Shown one piece after another: positions 47,405 through 55,179 of a DNA stretch of 64,000 bases. The DNA comes from Streptomyces sp. H27-H5. GTDB lineage: Bacteria; Actinomycetota; Actinomycetes; Streptomycetales; Streptomycetaceae. The DNA is taken from contig NZ_JAPNLK010000026.1 in the NCBI RefSeq assembly GCF_026627505.1, positions 28,196 to 92,195 of the forward strand, read 5' to 3'. The translations under genes were made by a program, and so were the position numbers. The notes below the pieces were generated by a model that was not told the DNA's origin, ran no database searches, and saw only the letters and a list, made by a program, of their open reading frames with translations. Every line of letters starts with the position of its first letter. The stretch's first letter is position 1.

Positions 47405-48105
47405 GCGGGACCGACACGGGCACGACCGCATCGACTGGGACGGACGCCTCGTCCGGCTCCGGATCGGGCAGGACCGGCAGGAAGATCGTCCTCTGGCGAC
47501 ACGGCCAGACCGCGTGGAACCTGGAGCGCCGCTTCCAGGGCTCCACGGACATCGAGCTGACCGAGACCGGTGTGGCGCAGGCGCGCCGCGCCGCCCGGCT
47601 GCTCGCCTCGCTGAAGCCGGACGCCATCGTGGCCTCCGACCTCCGGCGGGCCGCCCACACGGCCGCCGAACTGGCCGCCGTCACGGGGCTCGCGGTGCAG
47701 CACGACGAGGCGCTGCGCGAGACGTACGCCGGCGAGTGGCAGGGCCTCACGCACGACGAGATCCTCGCGAAGTACGGCGAGCAGTACGCGGCGTGGAAGC
47801 GCGGCGAGCCCGTCCGCCGCGGCGGCGGGGAGCTGGAGACCGAGGTCGCCGACCGGGCCGCCCCGGTCGTGCTGCGCCACGCCGACCGGCTGCCGCAGGG
47901 CGGCACGCTGGTCGTGGTCAGCCACGGCGGCACCATCCGTACGACCATCGGCCGCCTGTTGGGCCTGGACTCGTACCACTGGGAGGGTCTCGGCGGGCTC
48001 TCCAACTGCTGCTGGTCCGTCCTCGGCGAGGGCGCGCGCGGCTGGCGTCTGATGGAGCACAACGCCGGCACGCTGCCGGAACCGGTGCTCGGCGACGACG
48101 ACTGA
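47401..48105 (+). CDS. histidine phosphatase (phosphoglycerate mutase-like), CTG start
   Basis: 234 residues when started at CTG 47401. The phosphatase signature LWRHGQT has R33-H34-G35, and the second catalytic region is VVSHGGTIRTT. No ATG, GTG or TTG exists in this frame between the upstream stop (47392-47394) and GTG 47572. That GTG lies after the RHG motif, so an ordinary start would destroy the active site. CTG 47401-47403 overlaps the rsfS stop TGA (47402-47404) as CTGA, mimicking ATGA coupling. The N-terminal 29 residues are Ser/Gly/Thr-rich and disordered. Substrate unknown; not necessarily a glycolytic mutase. Confidence 0.9.
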   Translation: MSGTDTGTTASTGTDASSGSGSGRTGRKIVLWRHGQTAWNLERRFQGSTDIELTETGVAQARRAARLLASLKPDAIVASDLRRAAHTAAELAAVTGLAVQHDEALRETYAGEWQGLTHDEILAKYGEQYAAWKRGEPVRRGGGELETEVADRAAPVVLRHADRLPQGGTLVVVSHGGTIRTTIGRLLGLDSYHWEGLGGLSNCCWSVLGEGARGWRLMEHNAGTLPEPVLGDDD

Positions 48106-48134
48106 GCGCTGCTCTCGGAGGCTTCCACCCGGAT

Positions 48135-48164
48135 TTCACTTTCCGGCTGGTCACAGGCTAGAGT
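48135..48164 (+). promoter_or_regulatory. promoter of the first tRNA-Ala gene
   Basis: TTCACT (48135-48140), an 18-base spacer and TAGAGT (48159-48164), about 54 bases before the tRNA. Confidence 0.5.
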
Positions 48165-48217
48165 TCTTCTTGTTCGCAGCGCGGAACACCGGAAACGGGG
48201 GAAGCGTGGCGAAGAGC

Positions 48218-48290
48218 GGGGCTATAGCTCAGTTGGTAGAGCGCCTGCATGGCATGCAGGAGGTCAGGAGTTCAATTCTCCTTAGCTCCA
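48218..48290 (+). tRNA. tRNA-Ala (GGC)
   Basis: 73 bases. Acceptor stem GGGGCTA/TAGCTCC with one G-T pair, D arm GCTC/GAGC, anticodon stem CCTGC/GCAGG around loop ATGGCAT (anticodon GGC at positions 34-36), and T arm AGGAG/CTCCT with loop TTCAATT. Discriminator A; the CCA end is not encoded. Identical to the copy at 48901. Confidence 0.97.
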
Positions 48291-48295
48291 CAATC

Positions 48296-48327
48296 AGGAT
48301 CCCGTCCCCAACTGGGGGCGGGATCCT
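48296..48327 (+). terminator. terminator after the first tRNA-Ala
   Basis: Arms at 48296-48309 and 48314-48327 pair along their length with one offset base near the loop; a T-rich stretch follows. Confidence 0.8.
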
Positions 48328-48433
48328 TGCGTTTGTTCCTTTTGCGTCGGCTGACCTGGCCCGTACCGGCATGGCAGAATCGGACGGCCGGAGGGGGACA
48401 CGACGGCCCGACGCGGGAGGGAGTCGCTGACGG

Positions 48434-48667
48434 ATGGGTGCACACCGGCGGCGGTGCGACTGGTGCAACAACGGCACGCCGATCGTGCGTGACATGGACC
48501 CGGTCAATCCCGACTACCAGTACTGGTGTGAGGAATGCGCGCGGGCGCTGATCATAAAAGGCGACCCGATCGAGACCTACCGCGAGCTGGAAGGGGAACC
48601 GATCTATGGCCGCCTGCTCGACGAACACTGCACGCTCAAGCGGTTCTACCAATTCGCGAGAGCGTGA
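48434..48667 (+). CDS. 77-residue Cys-rich (zinc-ribbon-like) protein
   Basis: ATG 48434 with GGGAGGGAG about 8 bases upstream. Two Cys pairs, CDWC (near 8-11) and CEEC (near 32-35), suggest one zinc-binding knuckle; the C-terminal half is charged and helical. Found as a small conserved hypothetical in Streptomyces, as far as I recall. It lies alone between two identical tRNA-Ala genes. Function unknown. Confidence 0.78.
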   Translation: MGAHRRRCDWCNNGTPIVRDMDPVNPDYQYWCEECARALIIKGDPIETYRELEGEPIYGRLLDEHCTLKRFYQFARA

Positions 48668-48817
48668 CCCGCGTCGCGGACGCGAGCAGTGTGACGGGTG
48701 CGACGCGAGCGACCGGCGAGGCACGCGTGGCCCTCGGGGCGCGCGTGGCCGGTATGGCGTGAATGTGTGACGGAGTGGAGCATGTCGGACATGGCCCGAG
48801 GTCGCGGAAACCGATTT
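48668..48817. other. GC-rich spacer without a recognisable gene
   Basis: This stretch holds repeated GCGACGCGAG/GCGCGTGGCC-like words and no frame with convincing coding character. Nothing further seen. Confidence 0.4.
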
Positions 48818-48845
48818 TTGGACCAGGGCCATGACCGTGTAATGT
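48818..48845 (+). promoter_or_regulatory. promoter of the second tRNA-Ala gene
   Basis: TTGGAC (48818-48823), a 16-base spacer and TAATGT (48840-48845), about 55 bases before the tRNA. Confidence 0.55.
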
Positions 48846-48900
48846 TTGGGACGTTGCCAAGGGGAACCGGCAAGGGAAACTGAAACGGCAAGCACAACAA

Positions 48901-48973
48901 GGGGCTATAGCTCAGTTGGTAGAGCGCCTGCATGGCATGCAGGAGGTCAGGAGTTCAATTCTCCTTAGCTCCA
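48901..48973 (+). tRNA. tRNA-Ala (GGC)
   Basis: Base-for-base identical to the gene at 48218-48290, same anticodon GGC, discriminator A, CCA not encoded. It has its own promoter and terminator. Confidence 0.97.
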
Positions 48974-48980
48974 CAGTGAA

Positions 48981-49035
48981 GAGAAGCGGGGCACCCCCAA
49001 CGGGGGGGCCCCCGGGCGGGGGGGCCCCGCTTCTC
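48981..49035 (+). terminator. terminator after the second tRNA-Ala
   Basis: A perfect 12-bp stem (48981-48992 with 49024-49035) enclosing a C-run and G-run that also pair, followed by GTTGTGT. Confidence 0.85.
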
Positions 49036-49084
49036 GTTGTGTCCGCACGTCGGAAGGGCCGAGCGGCCCTGGGGGCCGCTGCGG

Positions 49085-49096
49085 TACCCTGACGCC
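49085..49096 (+). promoter_or_regulatory. leaderless promoter -10 for the leuS leader peptide
   Basis: TACCCT (49085-49090) lies 6 bases before the ATG of the 12-codon leader peptide. Confidence 0.5.
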
Positions 49097-49135
49097 ATGC
49101 GTGCCGTACGCCTTCTGCTTACCGAGCCGCGCTGA
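49097..49135 (+). CDS. leuL: leucine-rich leader peptide of leuS (attenuator peptide)
   Basis: A 12-codon frame, [16 protein letters not shown], with three consecutive Leu codons (CTT CTG CTT, 49112-49120). Two of the three are CTT, which is rare in this GC-rich genome. It is followed 51 bases later by an intrinsic terminator and then leuS. This is the classic layout of a translation-coupled attenuator sensing charged tRNA-Leu. Function inferred from layout. Confidence 0.7.
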   Translation: MRAVRLLLTEPR

Positions 49136-49186
49136 TCAGTCCCGACCCATCGAGCCCCACGGATGCGGTCGGCATCGGCGCGGCGT

Positions 49187-49210
49187 CCCCTCCTGTGCGA
49201 GGGGTTTTTT
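49187..49210 (+). terminator. attenuator terminator before leuS
   Basis: CCCCTC (49187-49192), 6-base loop, GAGGGG (49199-49204) and six T (49205-49210). True U-runs are rare in this window. A rival pairing of AGCCCC (49153-49158) with GGGGTT (49201-49206) could act as antiterminator. Confidence 0.8.
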
Positions 49211-49260
49211 CGTTTGGGCAGGCAGAGACGGCAGAGACGATCGATGGAGCTTCAGAAATC

Positions 49261-52131
49261 ATGAGCGAGACGAACACCCCGGCCCCCGAGGCGGCCGAGG
49301 GGCACCGTTACACGGCTGCCATGGCCGCCGACATCGAGGCACGCTGGCAGGACGTATGGGACACGGAGGGGACCTACGAGGCCCCCAACCCGACGGGTGA
49401 CCTGGCCGGGGACCCCGCGGTCGTCGCGCGCCCCAAGAAGTTCATCATGGACATGTTCCCGTACCCGTCCGGCGCGGGGCTGCACGTCGGCCACCCCCTG
49501 GGGTACATCGCCACCGACGTCTTCGCCCGTCACCAGCGGATGACCGGCCACAACGTCCTGCACACCCTGGGCTTCGACGCCTTCGGCCTGCCGGCCGAGC
49601 AGTACGCCGTGCAGACCGGCACGCACCCGCGGGTGTCGACCGAGGCGAACATCGAGAACATGAAGGTCCAGCTGCGCCGGCTGGGTCTGGGACACGACCG
49701 GCGGCGCTCGTTCGCCACGATCGACCCGGACTACTACAAGTGGACCCAGTGGATCTTCCTGCAGATCTACAACTCCTGGTACGACACCGACGCCGCCAAG
49801 GCCCGGCCCATCGCCGAGCTGGTCGCCGCCTTCGAGGCCGGCTCCCGTGAGGTTCCGGGCGGCCGCGCGTGGGCCGGGCTGACCGCGGGCGAGCGGGCCG
49901 ACGTACTGAACGGCTTTCGGCTGGCGTACGCCTCCGACGCGCCCGTGAACTGGTGCCCCGGGCTGGGCACCGTCCTGGCCAACGAGGAGGTCACCGCCGA
50001 CGGCCGCTCCGAGCGCGGCAACTTCCCCGTGTTCAAGGCCAAGCTGAGCCAGTGGAACATGCGGATCACGGCGTACGCCGACCGCCTGCTGGACGACCTG
50101 GACGCGCTGGACTGGCCCGAGGCCATCAAGCTGCAGCAGCGGAACTGGATCGGCCGCAGCGAGGGCGCACGGGTCGACTTCGCCGTCGGCGAGGACGCCG
50201 TCACGGTGTTCACCACGCGTCCCGACACGCTGTTCGGTGCCACCTACATGGTGCTGGCGCCCGAGCACGAGCTGGTCGAGAAGATCGTCCCGGCCGAGTG
50301 GCCCGAGGGCACCCGCCAGGTGTGGACCGGCGGCGCGACGAACCCCCGCGAGGCCGTCGACGCGTACCGCAAGCAGGCCGCGTCCAAATCGGACGTGGAG
50401 CGACAGGCCGAGGCCAAGGACAAGACCGGTGTCTTCACCGGCGCGTTCGCGATCAACCCGGTCAGCGGCGACCAGGTGCCCGTCTTCATCGCGGACTACG
50501 TGCTGATGGGCTACGGCACCGGCGCGATCATGGCCGTCCCGGCGCACGACACCCGCGACTTCGCGTTCGCGCAGGCCTTCGAGCTGCCGATGCGCTGCGT
50601 CGTGGAGCCCTCCGACGACCGCGACGCCGACCCGACCGAGTGGGAGGACGCGTTCGCCTCCTACGACGGCACGATCGTCAACTCGACCGGCGAGGGCATC
50701 ACGCTGGACGGCCTGGGCGTCGTCGAGGCCAAGGCCGCGATCACCGACTGGCTGACCGAACGCGGCCTCGGCGAGGGCACCGTCAACTTCCGCCTGCGCG
50801 ACTGGCTGTTCAGCCGCCAGCGCTACTGGGGCGAGCCCTTCCCGATCGTCTACGACGAGGACGGCGTCGCACACCCGCTGCCCGACTCGATGCTGCCCCT
50901 GGAACTGCCGGAGGTCGAGGACTACTCGCCGCGCACCTTCGAGCCGGACGACGCCGCGTCGAAGCCGGAGACCCCGCTGTCGCGCAACGAGGCGTGGGTC
51001 GACGTGGAGCTGGACCTGGGCCGGGGCGAGGGCGTCAAGCGCTACCGCCGCGAGACCAACACCATGCCGAACTGGGCCGGCTCCTGCTGGTACGAGCTGC
51101 GCTACCTGGACCCGAACAACTCCGAGGCGCTGGTCGACCCGGCCATCGAGCAGTACTGGATGGGCCCGAGCGAGAACGCCCCGCACGGCGGTGTCGACCT
51201 GTACGTGGGTGGCGCCGAGCACGCGGTGCTGCACCTGCTGTACGCGCGCTTCTGGTCGAAGGTGCTGTTCGACCTGGGCCACGTCTCCTCGGTCGAGCCG
51301 TTCCACAAGCTGTTCAACCAGGGCATGATCCAGGCCTACGCCTACACCGACGCGCGTGGTGTGTACGTCCCGGCGGCCGAGGTCGAGGAGCGCGACGGCG
51401 GCTACTTTTACCAGGGGCAGCCCGTCAAGCGCGAGCACGGCAAGATGGGCAAGTCCCTGAAGAACGCCGTCACGCCGGACGAGATCTGCGAGGAGTACGG
51501 CGCGGACACGCTGCGCCTGTACGAGATGGCGATGGGCCCCCTGGACGTCTCCCGTCCCTGGGACACCCGCGCCGTCGTCGGCCAGTACCGCCTGCTGCAG
51601 CGCCTGTGGCGCAACGTGATCGACGAGGAGACCGGCGCGGTCACCGTCGTGGACGGCGAGCCCGGCGAGGACACCCTGCGGGCCCTGCACAAGGCGATCG
51701 ACGGGGCCGGCGCCGACATGGCCGCGCTGCGGTTCAACACGGCCATCGCGAAGATCACCGAGCTGAACAACGCCCTGACGAAGGCAGGCCGGCCGCTGGA
51801 GCGCTCGGTCGCCGAGCGACTGGTGCTCCTGGTCGCCCCGCTGGCGCCGCACATCGCCGAGGAGCTGTGGCACCGGCTGGGCCACGGCGACTCGGTCGTC
51901 CACCAGGACTTCCCGGTGGCGGACCCGGCGTACGTCGTGGACGAGAGCGTGACGTGCGTCGTGCAGGTCAAGGGCAAGGTCAAGGCACGCCTGGAGGTGC
52001 CGCCGACGATCTCCGAGGCGGACCTGGAGCAGCTGGCCCTGACCGACGAGGGCGTCGTCGCGGCGCTCGGCGGTGCCGAGATCCGCAAGGTGATCGTGCG
52101 GGCGCCGAAGCTGGTGAACATCGTCATCTGA
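49261..52131 (+). CDS. leuS: leucyl-tRNA synthetase
   Basis: Class Ia synthetase charging tRNA-Leu; 956 residues. HIGH signature HVGH (75-78) after [10 protein letters not shown]. The CP1 editing domain spans about 250-470. KMSKS is the variant KMGKS (728-732), as is usual in actinobacterial LeuRS. Anticodon-binding and C-terminal domains are complete, ending [12 protein letters not shown] 49261 lies 50 bases after the leader terminator. Expression is probably controlled by the leucine attenuator upstream. A long hairpin terminator follows. Confidence 0.97.
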   Translation: MSETNTPAPEAAEGHRYTAAMAADIEARWQDVWDTEGTYEAPNPTGDLAGDPAVVARPKKFIMDMFPYPSGAGLHVGHPLGYIATDVFARHQRMTGHNVLHTLGFDAFGLPAEQYAVQTGTHPRVSTEANIENMKVQLRRLGLGHDRRRSFATIDPDYYKWTQWIFLQIYNSWYDTDAAKARPIAELVAAFEAGSREVPGGRAWAGLTAGERADVLNGFRLAYASDAPVNWCPGLGTVLANEEVTADGRSERGNFPVFKAKLSQWNMRITAYADRLLDDLDALDWPEAIKLQQRNWIGRSEGARVDFAVGEDAVTVFTTRPDTLFGATYMVLAPEHELVEKIVPAEWPEGTRQVWTGGATNPREAVDAYRKQAASKSDVERQAEAKDKTGVFTGAFAINPVSGDQVPVFIADYVLMGYGTGAIMAVPAHDTRDFAFAQAFELPMRCVVEPSDDRDADPTEWEDAFASYDGTIVNSTGEGITLDGLGVVEAKAAITDWLTERGLGEGTVNFRLRDWLFSRQRYWGEPFPIVYDEDGVAHPLPDSMLPLELPEVEDYSPRTFEPDDAASKPETPLSRNEAWVDVELDLGRGEGVKRYRRETNTMPNWAGSCWYELRYLDPNNSEALVDPAIEQYWMGPSENAPHGGVDLYVGGAEHAVLHLLYARFWSKVLFDLGHVSSVEPFHKLFNQGMIQAYAYTDARGVYVPAAEVEERDGGYFYQGQPVKREHGKMGKSLKNAVTPDEICEEYGADTLRLYEMAMGPLDVSRPWDTRAVVGQYRLLQRLWRNVIDEETGAVTVVDGEPGEDTLRALHKAIDGAGADMAALRFNTAIAKITELNNALTKAGRPLERSVAERLVLLVAPLAPHIAEELWHRLGHGDSVVHQDFPVADPAYVVDESVTCVVQVKGKVKARLEVPPTISEADLEQLALTDEGVVAALGGAEIRKVIVRAPKLVNIVI

Positions 52132-52236
52132 CGGGGTCCGAGCCGGTGTGACGCCGCCTGACCTGGTTCGACGGCCGTTCCGTGGCCGTGCGCCGGTGGT
52201 CGGGCGGTCGTCCGGCGCGGCTGGGGGTTCTCCCCT

Positions 52237-52279
52237 ACGGGCAGGTTGGGGGTTCGATGGGAACCCCTGACCTGCCCGT
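52237..52279 (+). terminator. terminator after leuS
   Basis: A perfect 10-bp outer stem (52237-52246 with 52270-52279) plus an inner 7-bp stem in its loop, followed by TGCGTTT. Confidence 0.8.
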
Positions 52280-52326
52280 TGCGTTTACGGTGGAGGGGAC
52301 GGAAAAAGCAGGGGAAAGGGAACCTC

Positions 52327-53055
52327 ATGGAGCCGGGCTCAGTGCTCATCATCGTGGCCCTGTTGATGCTGTTCACCTTCCTGGGGCTGGGGGCGTGGGC
52401 CACCGTGAAGGTGATCGGGGCGGCGAAGCGCGGCGTGGACCGGACGATCACGCAGGCTCGCCGGACCGTCGAGGACACCACCCTGAAGGCGAAGAGCCTG
52501 GGTCAGGTCGGGGTCCCGGGTGCGCTGGCCCAGCTGCGGTTGGACCTGCGGACGTCGATGCGGGCCACCCAGCAGGCCCTGTACCGGGGAGCGCAGCAGG
52601 ACGCCTCGCTGAAGGAGTCCATCGGCCTGTTCGAGCGCCTGAGCGCGCACGGGTACGAGCTGGACGACGAGCTGAAGCGGCTGGAGCAGGAACCGGACCG
52701 CAAGCGGACCGCGGAACTCCTGCCCGACCTGCGGGAACGCACTGCCAAGATCATCCAGTCCGCCGATTCGCTGCGGTGGGCCGCCCGCGACCGGGCACGA
52801 CGTTTCGCGCAGGACGACCTGTCCTCGCTGTCCGCACGGATCGAGGTCGAGTCGGACGCGCTGCGGGACTGGTCCCGTGAATCGGTGGACGAACTCGCGG
52901 AGGCCGCCGCGGCCTGGGACGCGGCACAGGAGCGGTCCCCGGGAGCCACCGCGGCCCCGGGCGCCGGCCCGGCGCGGCCGGCGGCCCTGGACCCGTCCAC
53001 GCCGGCGCAGCGGTACCCGTGGCAGAAGACGGCCCGCCCGGAGCCCACCACCTGA
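52327..53055 (+). CDS. single-pass membrane protein with coiled coil (unknown function)
   Basis: 242 residues from ATG 52327 (AAAGGGAA upstream). One membrane helix at about 5-27, then long charged helices (about 35-200) with heptad-like spacing, predicted coiled coil, cytoplasmic if the positive-inside rule holds, and a Pro/Ala-rich tail. No known domain recognised. Stands alone between leuS and degV. Confidence 0.78.
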   Translation: MEPGSVLIIVALLMLFTFLGLGAWATVKVIGAAKRGVDRTITQARRTVEDTTLKAKSLGQVGVPGALAQLRLDLRTSMRATQQALYRGAQQDASLKESIGLFERLSAHGYELDDELKRLEQEPDRKRTAELLPDLRERTAKIIQSADSLRWAARDRARRFAQDDLSSLSARIEVESDALRDWSRESVDELAEAAAAWDAAQERSPGATAAPGAGPARPAALDPSTPAQRYPWQKTARPEPTT

Positions 53056-53148
53056 GACCGACCGGCGGGAAGGTCACGATTGCGGCCGAGGCCCCCCCCG
53101 CACGGTCCTGACATGGGACCCAGGCTGCCGGAGGGCCCCCTGTGGCGG

Positions 53149-53161
53149 TAACCTCCGGCTC
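53149..53161 (+). promoter_or_regulatory. leaderless promoter -10 for degV
   Basis: TAACCT (53149-53154), 7 bases before the ATG at 53162. Confidence 0.5.
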
Positions 53162-54007
53162 ATGTCCCGCCATGTCGCGATCGTCACCGATTCCACGGCC
53201 TACCTGCCTCATCCGGCGATGGCGCGGCACGGAATCACCGCCGTGCCCCTGACCGTGGTGCTCGGCGACGAGGCCCTCGAAGAGGGCACCGAGATCTCGG
53301 CACGCAGCCTCGCCCTGGCCCTGCAGAAACGTCGCTCGGTCACCACGTCCCGCCCCAGCCCGGAGGAGTTCTCCCGGGCCTACCGGGCGGCGGCGGACGC
53401 CGGCGCGGACGGCATCGTCAGCCTGCACCTCTCCGCCGAGTTCTCCGGCACCTACGACGCCGCCGTGGTCGCCGCGAAGAACGCGCCGGTGCCCGTCCGC
53501 GTCGTCGACACCGGCATGGTCGCGATGGCCCTCGGATTCTGCGCGCTGGCGGCGGCGGAGGTCTCCGAGGCCGGGGGATCCGTGGACGAGGCGGTGGCCG
53601 CCGCCGAGAAGCGGGCCGCGGACATGTCGGCGTACTTCTACGTCGACACCCTCGACTACCTCCGTCGCGGCGGACGCATCGGGGCGGCGCAGGCGCTCCT
53701 CGGCTCGGCCCTCGCGGTCAAACCGCTGCTCACCCTGGACGGGGGGCGGATCGAGATGCTGGAGAAGGTACGGACGGCCTCCAAGGCCATCGCGCGTCTG
53801 GAGGAACTCGCCGTCGAGCGGGCCGGCGCGGCCCGGGTGGACGTGGCGGTGCACCACCTGGCGGCGCCGGAGCGGGCCGAGAAGCTCGCGGAGCGGCTGC
53901 GTGAACGGATCCCCGGGCTGGTCGAGCTGCACGTCAGCGAGGTCGGCGCGGTAATCGGAGCGCACACCGGGCCGGGGCTGCTGGCAGCGGTCGTCTCCCC
54001 CCGCTGA
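53162..54007 (+). CDS. DegV family fatty-acid-binding protein
   Basis: 281 residues. Family marks: VAIVTDSTAYLP at the start, TSRPSPEEF, the LSAEFSGTYDAA loop that holds the lipid head group, and VVDTGMVAMALGF. DegV/FakB proteins present fatty acids to kinase FakA (established in Firmicutes); a FakA-like gene is not in this window. Leaderless start. Confidence 0.92.
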   Translation: MSRHVAIVTDSTAYLPHPAMARHGITAVPLTVVLGDEALEEGTEISARSLALALQKRRSVTTSRPSPEEFSRAYRAAADAGADGIVSLHLSAEFSGTYDAAVVAAKNAPVPVRVVDTGMVAMALGFCALAAAEVSEAGGSVDEAVAAAEKRAADMSAYFYVDTLDYLRRGGRIGAAQALLGSALAVKPLLTLDGGRIEMLEKVRTASKAIARLEELAVERAGAARVDVAVHHLAAPERAEKLAERLRERIPGLVELHVSEVGAVIGAHTGPGLLAAVVSPR

Positions 54008-54093
54008 TCACCGGAACGGGTGGCCCGGATATCCACAACGGGTCGTTCATCCACCGGAATTGATGGCTCCGAACGGAGATCGGGGCAGGCCCC

Positions 54094-54105
54094 TACCGTC
54101 GTGCC
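54094..54105 (+). promoter_or_regulatory. leaderless promoter -10 for comEA
   Basis: TACCGT (54094-54099), 6 bases before the ATG at 54106. Confidence 0.4.
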
Positions 54106-55179
54106 ATGACGACTCGAACGCATACGCGCACCCGTACTTCGCGGCCCGTGGGGGCCGCTGCCGCACCCACCCGTGGGCCCGGTCGAAGGCACCGGTTCGG
54201 CGGTCGGAACGGTGATCCGCCCGATGGTCGTTCCCCTGGCCGTTCCCGTGGTCGGGCGGTCGGGATCGTGGGGCGGCGGCCACGACCGGATCCGTCGGCG
54301 GTGCGACGCAGGGCCGAGGCCATGCTGACCGCTCCGCCACCTGACGGGGCGGCCGGGGTGGTGGGGCCCGATCCGGCGCCCGGGACCGTACCCGAACCGG
54401 TGGTGGGGCCGGCGGTTGGGCCGGTGGTGGGTTCGGTGGCGGATCCGGTGGCGCGCGTCGGGGAGGTGGCGACGGGTGACCCGGTGGCGGGGCCTGCGGG
54501 CCGGGACGCGTGGTCGCTCGCGGTGCGGGAGCGGATGCCGGTGTGGCTTCAGGCGCGTTGCGCGGTGGAACCGAGAACGGTGGCCGCCGTGGCGGTGGTC
54601 CTGGTCGGGGCCGTCGGGTTCGCCGCACAGCAGTACTGGACGGCGAGGCCGGAGCCGGTGACCGCGCCCGCCGTGGTGGCCCCGGCCGCGAGCCCCTCCC
54701 CGGCGGCGACCCCCGCCCGGGTGGTGGTGGACGTCAGCGGCAAGGTCCGGGATCCGGGGGTGCGGCGGCTGCCCACGGGCGCCCGGGTGGAGGACGCGCT
54801 GGCAGCCGCCGGGGGAGTGCGGCCCGGCACGGACACCACCGGGTTGAACCGGGCCCGGGTGCTGGTGGACGGCGAGCAGGTCATGGTGGGCGTTCCCGCA
54901 CAGCCGCCGGCGGCAGGCGGCGCCGCTCCCGGTCCGGGTGCGGGGCGGGGGTCTTCGGGCGCGGGGGCCGGTTCCGGTTCCGGCGCGGGACCGTTGAGTC
55001 TCGCCGGCGCCACCGTCGAGCAACTGGACGGGCTGCCCGGGGTGGGGCCGGTGCTCGCGCAGCACATCATCGACTTCCGGACGGCGCGCGGCGGCTTCCG
55101 GTCCGTGGACGAACTGCGACAGGTCGACGGCATCGGCGAACGACGGTTCTCCGACCTGCGTGCGCTGGTGCGGCCGTGA
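54106..55179 (+). CDS. comEA: ComEA-like helix-hairpin-helix DNA-binding protein
   Basis: 357 residues: a long Pro/Gly/Arg-rich cytoplasmic N-terminus (about 1-160), one membrane helix (about 165-183), an SLBB domain (about 205-265), a Gly/Ser linker and two helix-hairpin-helix motifs (about 303-356; LDGLPGVGPVLAQHIIDFR and VDGIGERRFSDLRALV). In competent bacteria ComEA binds incoming DNA outside the membrane; its role in Streptomyces is unclear. The stop overlaps the comEC GTG (GTGA). Confidence 0.92.
   Translation: MTTRTHTRTRTSRPVGAAAAPTRGPGRRHRFGGRNGDPPDGRSPGRSRGRAVGIVGRRPRPDPSAVRRRAEAMLTAPPPDGAAGVVGPDPAPGTVPEPVVGPAVGPVVGSVADPVARVGEVATGDPVAGPAGRDAWSLAVRERMPVWLQARCAVEPRTVAAVAVVLVGAVGFAAQQYWTARPEPVTAPAVVAPAASPSPAATPARVVVDVSGKVRDPGVRRLPTGARVEDALAAAGGVRPGTDTTGLNRARVLVDGEQVMVGVPAQPPAAGGAAPGPGAGRGSSGAGAGSGSGAGPLSLAGATVEQLDGLPGVGPVLAQHIIDFRTARGGFRSVDELRQVDGIGERRFSDLRALVRP

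Noticed and set aside
54029..54054. Two DnaA-box-like words (ATATCCACA at 54029-54037, TTCATCCAC at 54046-54054)
   Set aside because: Only two imperfect boxes, no AT-rich region and no dnaA or dnaN nearby; chance is sufficient.
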